Positions 57,647-64,000 of a stretch of 64,000 bases of DNA are shown one piece after another (within the stretch, counting starts at the first letter, position 1; each line of letters opens with the position of its first letter). The stretch is from Caballeronia telluris. GTDB taxonomy: Bacteria > Pseudomonadota > Gammaproteobacteria > Burkholderiales > Burkholderiaceae. Below the pieces are notes generated by a model, which did not search any database, had not been told where the DNA came from, and saw only the letters and a program-made list of their open reading frames with translations. A program made the translations under genes and the position numbers. The stretch is from positions 1 to 64,000 of the forward strand of contig NZ_FCNZ02000008.1 of assembly GCF_001544495.1 (NCBI RefSeq), given 5' to 3'.

Positions 57647-58153
57647 ATGCGCGAACCCTTCGAACAAGACGAACCCGAACGCGACACGCCGGACGGCGAG
57701 CGCCCCGAACCGCTCTCCCCCGACGATCCGCTCGCCCCGCTGCCCTTCAATCCGTACAAGGGCAATCGCGGACTCACGCGCGCGTGGCATGCGTTGAAAA
57801 ATTCGATCGCCGGCATCCGCGTGGCGATCCGCGAAGAAAGCGCGTTTCGCCAGGAACTCACGCTCGCCGCGATCCTCGTGCCGTGCGGCATCGTCGTTCC
57901 CGTCGCGCCGGTCGAGCGCGCCGCGCTCCTCGCCTCCGTGCTCCTCGTGCTGATCGTCGAACTGCTGAATTCGAGCGTCGAAGCCGCCATCGACCGCATC
58001 TCGCTCGAGCGCCACGAACTCTCGAAACGCGCGAAGGACTTCGGCAGCGCGGCCGTCCTGCTCGCGCTCGCCGTGTGCGTGATGACCTGGGCGCTGATCG
58101 TCGGGCCCGTGGTCTCGCCTGTCGTCTGGCATTGGCTCACGCGCATCTCATAA
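57647..58153 (+). CDS. dgkA: Diacylglycerol kinase (DgkA family)
   Basis: A 168-residue membrane kinase that phosphorylates diacylglycerol to phosphatidic acid. The DgkA signature is present: REESAFRQELTLA and VLIVELLNSSVEAAIDRIS, with three membrane helices. The first 45 residues are acidic and Pro-rich and not part of the family core. The ATG at 57647 gives a plausible length; a start at 57491 would overlap the glycosyltransferase stop by 4 bp and add 52 residues. Neither has a clear binding site. Confidence 0.87.
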   Translation: MREPFEQDEPERDTPDGERPEPLSPDDPLAPLPFNPYKGNRGLTRAWHALKNSIAGIRVAIREESAFRQELTLAAILVPCGIVVPVAPVERAALLASVLLVLIVELLNSSVEAAIDRISLERHELSKRAKDFGSAAVLLALAVCVMTWALIVGPVVSPVVWHWLTRIS

Positions 58154-58204
58154 ACGCGCTTCGAACGAATCGCGCGCCGCATCCGTCGTGCCGAACGACC
58201 GGTT

Positions 58205-58210
58205 TATAAT
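58205..58210 (+). promoter_or_regulatory. Candidate -10 of the TetR-type gene
   Basis: A consensus TATAAT lies 88 bp before the TetR-family start. No good -35 is seen 17 bp upstream. Confidence 0.4.
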
Positions 58211-58298
58211 CGTCCGATATTCTCAAAAATAGGAACCGACCCGGGTCCGCGACGCTTTTCACGAGGCCGAAGCACCCCGGCAACACGGTACGGACGAT

Positions 58299-59030
58299 AT
58301 GGAAGCCAAACCTCCCCGCCGCACCCGCGAACGGATACTCGAGTTGTCGCTGAAGCTGTTCAACGATCTCGGCGAGCCCAACGTCACGACGACGACGATT
58401 GCCGAAGAGATGGAGATCAGCCCCGGAAACCTGTACTACCATTTCCGCAACAAAGACGACATCATCAACAGCCTGTTCGCGCAGTTCGAGCAGCAGATCG
58501 AAAGGCGGCTGCGCTTCCCGGACGACCATCGTCCGACCATCGACGAAATGTGGTCGTATCTGCAGTACATGGCCGATTTTCTTTGGACCTACCGGTTCCT
58601 GTATCGCGACCTGAACGACCTGCTCGCGCGCAACCGCACGCTGGAAACGCATTTCAAGCAGATCATCACGCACAAGGTGCACTTCGCGCGCCAGTTGTGC
58701 GAGGCGCTTGTCGCCGATGAGGAGATGGTCGCGACGCCCGACGAGATCAAGGTCATCGCGACGAACATCGGCGTGATCGCGACTTACTGGCTGTCGTATC
58801 AGTACGTGATGAATCCGCGCAAGTACAACGATCAGGAAGCGATCCGCGCGGAACTGCATCAGGCGAGCCTGCATATCATTTCGTTGATGGCGCCGTATCT
58901 GCGCGGCCGCTCGCGTCAACTTTTCGACGATCTGGCTTCGGGCAAGATGCCGATGCGCCAGTACGCCGACTTCCTGCCGCCGCGCGAGGACGCCGCAGCG
59001 AAACCCGACACTCCCAAGGATTCCCGATGA
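58299..59030 (+). CDS. TetR/AcrR family transcriptional regulator
   Basis: A 243-residue regulator. The N-terminal helix-turn-helix (about 10-57) includes TTIAEEMEISPGNLYYHFRNKDDII; the remainder is helical and probably binds a ligand (FLYRDLNDLLARNRTLETHF). It overlaps the LOG gene by 4 bp. I cannot name its operator; the palindrome at 18974-19003 has the right symmetry for this family but is 39 kb away. Confidence 0.88.
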   Translation: MEAKPPRRTRERILELSLKLFNDLGEPNVTTTTIAEEMEISPGNLYYHFRNKDDIINSLFAQFEQQIERRLRFPDDHRPTIDEMWSYLQYMADFLWTYRFLYRDLNDLLARNRTLETHFKQIITHKVHFARQLCEALVADEEMVATPDEIKVIATNIGVIATYWLSYQYVMNPRKYNDQEAIRAELHQASLHIISLMAPYLRGRSRQLFDDLASGKMPMRQYADFLPPREDAAAKPDTPKDSR

Positions 59031-59614
59031 TGAAGTCGGTTTGTGTGTATTGCGGCTCCGCTTCCGGAGCCAGGCCGGTCTATGCCGAAGCCGCGAAGGC
59101 GTTCGGCCGCGCGCTGGTCGAGGCGAACATGTCGCTCGTGTACGGCGGCGGCCGCGTGGGGCTGATGGGCCTCATCGCCGACGAAGTGCTCGCGTGTGGC
59201 GGACGCGCGGTCGGCGTGATTCCCGAGTTGCTGCTGAGCAAGGAAGTGGGCCATACGGATCTGACCGAACTGCACGTCGTGCCGGACATGCACGAGCGCA
59301 AGAAGAAGATGGCCGATCTGTCGGACGCGTTCGTCGCGATGCCGGGCGGCGTCGGCACCTTCGAAGAGCTGTTCGAGGTCTATACGTGGGCGCAGCTCGG
59401 CTATCACCAGAAGCCGGTGGCGCTGCTCGATGTCGACGGCTATTACGATCCGCTGCTTTCGATGCTGCGGCATACCGTCGAGGAAGGGTTCATGCGCGAG
59501 GCTTATTTGGACATGCTGCTGGTCGCGCGGGAGCCTGCGCAGATGATCGCGAAGCTCACGCGCTACGTGCCGCCCATGATCGACAAGTGGGCCGAGAAAC
59601 GCGATTCGGTCTGA
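59027..59614 (+). CDS. LOG family protein (cytokinin riboside 5'-monophosphate phosphoribohydrolase)
   Basis: A 195-residue Rossmann-fold protein of the TIGR00730/LOG group. The catalytic motif PGGVGTFEE and the nucleotide-binding YGGGRVGLMG are complete. LOG enzymes release adenine-type bases from nucleoside 5'-monophosphates; in plant-associated bacteria this yields active cytokinins. The start is coupled to the TetR-type gene by an ATGA overlap. Confidence 0.88.
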   Translation: MMKSVCVYCGSASGARPVYAEAAKAFGRALVEANMSLVYGGGRVGLMGLIADEVLACGGRAVGVIPELLLSKEVGHTDLTELHVVPDMHERKKKMADLSDAFVAMPGGVGTFEELFEVYTWAQLGYHQKPVALLDVDGYYDPLLSMLRHTVEEGFMREAYLDMLLVAREPAQMIAKLTRYVPPMIDKWAEKRDSV

Positions 59615-59697
59615 ATTGTCGCGGGCGCTCGGACGGCTCTGCACGAAGCGAAAAAAATCAGACGGTGTTGAACGACACCTCCCGGAGACGCAAACCC

Positions 59698-60444
59698 ATG
59701 TCGAAAGTCATCCTGATCACCGGCGGCAGCCGAGGCATCGGCCGCGCAGCGGCCATCCAGGCGGGAACGCGCGGCTGGTCCGTCGCGGTGAACTACGCGA
59801 CCAACGCCTCCGCCGCCCACGATACGGTCGCCCGGATCGAATCCGCGGGCGGCAAAGCCATTGCGATCCAGGCCGATGTCACCGACGAATCCGCGGTCAT
59901 CGCGATGTTCGACGCGACGCAGGCCGCCTTCGGCCCGATCGACGGCTTCGTGAACAACGCAGGCATCGTCGCCCCGGGCGCGGCCCTCGCGGACATGGAC
60001 CTCGCGCGCCTGAAGCGCGTCTTCGACACCAACGTGCTCGGCGCCTACCTCGGCGCCCGCGAAGCGGCCCGGCGCATGTCGGTGACGCGCGGCGGCAAGG
60101 GCGGCTCGATCGTGAACCTGTCGTCGGCGGCGGCGCGGCTTGGCGCACCGAACGAATACGTCGATTACGCCGGCTCGAAAGGCGCAATCGACACACTCAC
60201 CATCGGCCTCTCGAAGGAACTCGGCCCGCAAGGCGTGCGCGTGAACGCCATCCGCCCGGGACTTATCGACACCGAGATCCACGCGAGCGGCGGCAAGCCG
60301 GATCGCGCGGCGGTACTCGGCGTGCAGACGCCGCTCGGACGCCCGGGCAGCGCCGACGAAGTCGGAGAAGCGATCGTGTGGCTGCTCTCGGACGCGTCGT
60401 CGTATGTGACGGGCGCGATCATCGACGTGACGGGCGGCCGTTAG
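59698..60444 (+). CDS. SDR family oxidoreductase
   Basis: A 248-residue short-chain dehydrogenase. The cofactor loop is ITGGSRGIG; NNAG, catalytic Ser (NLSSAAARLG) and YAGSK (Tyr and Lys) are all present. The residues after beta-2 (NYATNAS) favour NADP(H). The substrate is unknown. CCCGGAGACGC lies before the ATG. Confidence 0.9.
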   Translation: MSKVILITGGSRGIGRAAAIQAGTRGWSVAVNYATNASAAHDTVARIESAGGKAIAIQADVTDESAVIAMFDATQAAFGPIDGFVNNAGIVAPGAALADMDLARLKRVFDTNVLGAYLGAREAARRMSVTRGGKGGSIVNLSSAAARLGAPNEYVDYAGSKGAIDTLTIGLSKELGPQGVRVNAIRPGLIDTEIHASGGKPDRAAVLGVQTPLGRPGSADEVGEAIVWLLSDASSYVTGAIIDVTGGR

Positions 60445-60453
60445 AACCGCGCG

Positions 60454-61047
60454 CTAGAACCCGCCGTGCTTCGCGAGCCACGCTTCTTCGTCCGCGCGCA
60501 TCGTGCGCCCGAGAATGCGGTTGCGATGCGGAAAGCGCCCGAAGCGCTCGATGACTTCGGCGTGTTCCCGCGCGTAGTCCAGAAAACCGACGTCGCCGGT
60601 TTCGTCTCGCAACGCGGTGAAAAGACGCACCGCCTCGCGTTGGCTTTCGGGCGTTTCGTCATGCTCGAACGGCATGTAGGCGAAGTTGCGATGCTGCGCG
60701 CTCGGCAGGCGCACATCGTCGCCCGCGGCAACCAGCGCCTTCGCCAGAGCGAGCGCCGTCGCGTCCCCGGCGAACGCGCGCGGCGTGCCGCGAAAACAGT
60801 TGCGGGAAAACTGGTCGAGCACCACGATCAGCGCCAGCGCGCCGAGCGGCGTGTCGGCCCAGTGCGCGAGCCGGCCTGCGTGCGCCTCTTCGAGCAGCGC
60901 GCCAAAATGCGCGGAAAGCGCGGCATCGAATGCGCGGTTCTTGGTGAACCACGCCTTGTTCTCCCGTCCGAATTCGGGCGAGCCCGGCGCGCCGAACCAG
61001 GCGTCGAGCACCTCTTGCGCGCGCGGATCGAGCGGCTCGCCGTTCAT
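60454..61047 (-). CDS. DUF924 family protein
   Basis: A 197-residue soluble helical protein of the DUF924 family, function unknown; the fold is TPR-like. Signatures: VLDQFSRNCFRGTPRAFAGD and FAYMPFEHDETPESQ, FPHRNRILGR near the end. It lies 14 bp after the alanyl-tRNA editing gene and is probably in its mRNA. Confidence 0.85.
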   Translation of the reverse strand: MNGEPLDPRAQEVLDAWFGAPGSPEFGRENKAWFTKNRAFDAALSAHFGALLEEAHAGRLAHWADTPLGALALIVVLDQFSRNCFRGTPRAFAGDATALALAKALVAAGDDVRLPSAQHRNFAYMPFEHDETPESQREAVRLFTALRDETGDVGFLDYAREHAEVIERFGRFPHRNRILGRTMRADEEAWLAKHGGF

Positions 61048-61061
61048 GTCGCGCCGCGCGC

Positions 61062-61793
61062 TCACACGAATTCGAGCACGAGCCGCCGCGTGCGCGCGCT
61101 CTTCTTTTCGAGCTTCGCGACCCGCAGCCGCCCAATCTCGCCCGTGTTGCGCACGTGGGTGCCGCCACACGGCTGAAGATCGACGTTGTCGATGCGCAGC
61201 AGACGCACGCGCCCGAGGCCGATCGGCGGCTTCACGCTCATCGTGCGCACGAGTTCGGGGCGCTCGGCCATCTCGTCGTCGGTGATCCATTCGGTCTCTA
61301 CCGCATGCGATCCGCCGACGAGTTCCGCGAGCCGCGCCTCGACGAACTCGCGCTCGATCGGCTCGACCGTCGCGAAGTCGAGCCGTGCGTAATCGGTCGT
61401 GATGCTGCAACCGTCGACGGGATACGGCAACACCGCGCACATCAGATGACTCGCCGTGTGCAGCCGCATATGCCGGTAACGTCTTTCCCAGTCGATCTCG
61501 GCCGTCACGCGCGCGCCCGTCGCGAGCCGCGCGAGCGCGTCTTCCTGTCCGGGCGACGGAACGTGCACGGCATCGTCGGGCGTCGCGCCCTCGAACTTCG
61601 CCTTGCGCGTATCCGCGATGTCGATCCGCGTGCCGTCCGCGAGCGTCAGCGTGCCGGCGTCGCCCGCCTGGCCGCCACCGAGCGGATAGAACACGGTCTG
61701 GTCGAGATGGATGCCCTGCTCGTCGATGGCGGTGACCGTCGCTTCGCAGCGCGTCAGGTAGGCGTCTTCGCGAAAGAGTGCGCGTGTGCTCAT
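61062..61793 (-). CDS. Alanyl-tRNA editing protein (AlaX type)
   Basis: A 243-residue free-standing editing protein related to the AlaRS editing and C-Ala-adjacent domains. Zinc ligands are seen in MRLHTASHLM (two His) and QPCGGTHV (Cys and His). It hydrolyses mischarged Ser-tRNA-Ala or Gly-tRNA-Ala. The N-terminal beta-barrel (TVFYPLGGGQAGDAGTL) is AlaX-II-like. Confidence 0.92.
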   Translation of the reverse strand: MSTRALFREDAYLTRCEATVTAIDEQGIHLDQTVFYPLGGGQAGDAGTLTLADGTRIDIADTRKAKFEGATPDDAVHVPSPGQEDALARLATGARVTAEIDWERRYRHMRLHTASHLMCAVLPYPVDGCSITTDYARLDFATVEPIEREFVEARLAELVGGSHAVETEWITDDEMAERPELVRTMSVKPPIGLGRVRLLRIDNVDLQPCGGTHVRNTGEIGRLRVAKLEKKSARTRRLVLEFV

Positions 61794-61874
61794 GGGATGT
61801 GATGTCCGGCGGAGGGGGAACGGCCATTATGCCGAGCGTTCGCCCGTCATATTGTCAACGATTCTTGACGAAGT

Positions 61875-62294
61875 TCAGCCCGGACGATTGCGCATCCAGT
61901 CGGCGGTATCGAAGAAGGAGGTGAGCAGGCGTTCGCGCAGCTTTTCGTCGAGGCCGACGTCTTCCATCGCCCACGCCATGCAGCGCAACCACTGGTCGCG
62001 CTCGTCCGACGCGATGGCGAACGGCAAATGCCGCGCGCGCAGCCGTGGATGGCCGAAGCGGCTGATGTAGTGGTCCGGGCCGCCCATCCAGCCGCACAGG
62101 AACCAGAAGAACTTGTCGCGCGAGCCGTCGAGCGTCGGCGGATGCAACGCGCGGATGCCCGCGAATTCGGCTTCGAGGTCCATCAGGTCGTAGAAACGGT
62201 CGACGAGCGCGCGCACGCGCGCCTCGCCGCCGACCAGGTCGAACGCCGTCGGCTGCGGCGCTTCGGTGTGTGCTTCGGTGTTCACTTCGCTCAT
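61875..62294 (-). CDS. Group II truncated haemoglobin
   Basis: A 139-residue two-over-two globin. The proximal His is in FGHPRLRARHLPF (His89), the B10 region is DRFYDLM and the G-helix Trp is in QWLRCMAW. A hydrophilic N-terminal extension of 15 residues precedes the fold. Proposed roles are NO/O2 chemistry. It sits alone between two leftward genes. Confidence 0.92.
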   Translation of the reverse strand: MSEVNTEAHTEAPQPTAFDLVGGEARVRALVDRFYDLMDLEAEFAGIRALHPPTLDGSRDKFFWFLCGWMGGPDHYISRFGHPRLRARHLPFAIASDERDQWLRCMAWAMEDVGLDEKLRERLLTSFFDTADWMRNRPG

Positions 62295-62316
62295 ACGTGT
62301 GTTTGTCGATGAAAGT

Positions 62317-64000
62317 CTATGCGTCGCGCAGCGATTGCAGCGCCGGACGCGCCAGCACGCGGCGCAGGCTCAGCCAGCCGCCGAGCGCGGCGCACGCCAC
62401 GCCCGCGACGATGCCCACGGGCACCAGCCACGGATTGAAGTCGATATGGAATTCGAACACGCGCGAGGCCAGCACATAGCCGATCGCCTGCGCGCCGAGC
62501 GCCGCCATCAGGCCCGACAGCGCGCCCACCGCGACGAATTCCGCCACCTGCACCGAACGCACCTGCCGATGCGACGCGCCGAGCGCGCGCAACAGCGCCG
62601 ACTCGCGCATGCGCTCGTCGCGCGTGCCGGCGAGCGCCGCGTACAGCACGAGCACGCCCGCTGCCAGCGTGAACAGGAACAGGAACTGCACCGCGCCGAT
62701 CACCTGCTGCAAGGTGCGCTGGATTTGCGCGAGGATCGGCGCGATGTCGATGGCGGTGACGTTCGGATACTGGCCGACGAGCCCGTCGATCAGCGTCTGC
62801 TGCGTCGGCGGCAGATGGAAGCTCGTGATGAAGGTGGCCGGGAAATCGGCGAGCGCCGCGGGCGGCATCAGCACGAAGAAGTTGACCTTGAACGAATTCC
62901 AGTCGAGCTTGCGCATGCTCGTGACAGGCCCTTCGACCTGCAAGCCCGCGACGTCGAAGCGCAGCGTATCGCCGAGCTTTACGCCGATCAGCTTCGCGAG
63001 CCCTTGCTCGATCGACACCTGCGGCTTCTCGCTCTGCCCGAACCAGTTGCCCTCTTCGACGCGGTTGTCGCCCGGCAATTCGGTCGTGTACGACAGGTTG
63101 AATTCGCGATCGACGAGCCGCTTCGCGTCGGCCTTCTCGTAGTTGTCCGGGTTCACCGGCTTGCCGTTCACCGCGACGAGCCGCCCGCGCACCATCGGCG
63201 AGAGCGCGGCGTCGGGCTGGCCGTGTCGCGTCAGATACGTCGCGACGCCCGCGCGCTGGTCGGGCTGGATGTCGATGAGGAACTGGTTCGGCGCGTCGGG
63301 CGGCGTCGCGTTGCGCCAGCCGGCGATCAGGTCGTTGCGCGTCATCGCGATCAGCAGCAGACACATGAGGCCGATGCCGAGCGCCGTGATTTGCAGCGCA
63401 CTCGCGCCGCTTCGCCGCTCCAGCGACGCCAGCGCATACCGCCAGCCGACGCCCGCGCCGCCACGCTCGCGCCTCACGAAACGCGCGGCCGCCCAGAGCG
63501 CCGCGCGCGCGATGCCGCCGAACACCAAAAGCCCGAGCGCGAAGCCACCGGCTACGATCCCGCCGAGCTTCCACTCGCCCGCCGCGAGCACGAGCAGGAG
63601 CGCGAACAGCAGCACGCCCGCGCCATACGCGGCATAGGCGACGCGCTGTTCATCGCCGAGTTCGCGGCGGATCACATGCACCGGCGGCACACGCGTGAGC
63701 GGCAAAAGCGGCGGCACGGCGAAGCCGAGCAGCAGCACGAGCCCCATCGCGATGCCTTGGAGCCCGGGCCAGACGCTCGCGTTCGGCAGTTCGACATCGA
63801 CCAGCGAGCCGAGCCAGTTCAAGAGCACGAGATGGCCGCCGAAGCCCAGCACCACGCCGGCGATGCTGCCGAGCACGCCGATCGTCAGGAATTCGCCGAT
63901 GAAAAGCGCGCGCAACGTCCACTGGCTCACGCCGAGGCAGCGCATCGCGGCGCAGCCGTCGAGATGCCGGCGCGCGAAACGGTGCGCCGCCATCGCGATC
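62317..64000 (-). CDS. FtsX-like ABC transporter permease, cut by the window end
   Basis: The 3' 560 or so codons of a permease; the 5' end lies beyond position 64000. Two FtsX-type units are visible, with the MRCLGVSQWTLRALFIGEF and ESALLRALGASHRQVRSVQ coupling segments, each followed by three membrane helices, and a large periplasmic domain between. The layout matches YbbP-like permeases that work with a YbbA-type ATPase and often a TesA-like thioesterase. No partner gene is in view. Confidence 0.87.
   Translation of the reverse strand, partial: IAMAAHRFARRHLDGCAAMRCLGVSQWTLRALFIGEFLTIGVLGSIAGVVLGFGGHLVLLNWLGSLVDVELPNASVWPGLQGIAMGLVLLLGFAVPPLLPLTRVPPVHVIRRELGDEQRVAYAAYGAGVLLFALLLVLAAGEWKLGGIVAGGFALGLLVFGGIARAALWAAARFVRRERGGAGVGWRYALASLERRSGASALQITALGIGLMCLLLIAMTRNDLIAGWRNATPPDAPNQFLIDIQPDQRAGVATYLTRHGQPDAALSPMVRGRLVAVNGKPVNPDNYEKADAKRLVDREFNLSYTTELPGDNRVEEGNWFGQSEKPQVSIEQGLAKLIGVKLGDTLRFDVAGLQVEGPVTSMRKLDWNSFKVNFFVLMPPAALADFPATFITSFHLPPTQQTLIDGLVGQYPNVTAIDIAPILAQIQRTLQQVIGAVQFLFLFTLAAGVLVLYAALAGTRDERMRESALLRALGASHRQVRSVQVAEFVAVGALSGLMAALGAQAIGYVLASRVFEFHIDFNPWLVPVGIVAGVACAALGGWLSLRRVLARPALQSLRDA

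Noticed and set aside
61840..61874. TTGACA-like element before the alanyl-tRNA editing gene
   Set aside because: The nearest -10-like hexamer (CATAAT) is 21 bp away, too far for a standard promoter.

Overview
This 64 kb window is ordinary-looking, GC-rich bacterial chromosome. Protein sequences and gene order (tpiA-secG-tRNA-Leu-nuoA-N, pnp-rpsO, ilvI-ilvH-ilvC-psd-pssA-leuA) point to a betaproteobacterium of the Burkholderiaceae, most likely Paraburkholderia, Caballeronia or Burkholderia. That placement is from recognised protein families, not from a database search. I see no insertion sequence, prophage, integrase or CRISPR array.

Layout. 1-345 is the upstream end of an rRNA operon transcribed leftwards out of the window (strong promoter and boxA; the 16S gene lies outside). 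494-8716 holds single genes: DUF2863, an atypical LuxR-type response regulator, a CbiM-like membrane protein, a secreted BspC-like protein, an M14 carboxypeptidase, yaaA, a PIN-domain protein, an aminotransferase and a GST. 8835-19003 is a catabolic block for acyl-CoA thioesters. Its rightward unit has a 3-hydroxyacyl-CoA dehydrogenase, a crotonase, a histidine phosphatase, an ACAD10/11-like kinase, an ACAD11-like dehydrogenase and a GST. Its leftward unit has two MaoC hydratases, a paired acyl-CoA dehydrogenase and DUF1178, behind a 30-bp palindromic operator candidate.

19096-36847, all leftward, runs tpiA, secG, tRNA-Leu(GAG), the complete 14-gene respiratory complex I operon nuoA-N, DUF2818 and a Nudix hydrolase. 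36872-42296 carries a quinone oxidoreductase, pnp, rpsO and a periplasmic binding protein. 42539-45567 is a small lipoprotein gene, then a carbonic anhydrase followed by a SulP-type transporter, which together look like an inorganic-carbon uptake pair.

45567-52817, leftward, holds branched-chain amino acid synthesis (ilvI, ilvH, ilvC, leuA) interleaved with phosphatidylethanolamine synthesis (psd, pssA). The leuA leader is the most striking thing in the window. A good sigma-70-type promoter places +1 exactly at the ATG of a 28-codon peptide with seven leucines, six of them encoded by CTA, and the RNA can fold into mutually exclusive hairpins: a leucine attenuator with an apparently leaderless leader peptide.

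52957-64000 contains an ECF sigma factor translationally coupled to a single-span membrane protein (DUF3619, possible anti-sigma factor), DUF3106 and RDD proteins; an envelope-lipid group (LpxH-like phosphatase, GT4 glycosyltransferase, diacylglycerol kinase); a TetR regulator overlapping a LOG-family gene; an SDR; and leftward DUF924, an alanyl-tRNA editing protein, a truncated haemoglobin and an FtsX-type permease cut by the window end.
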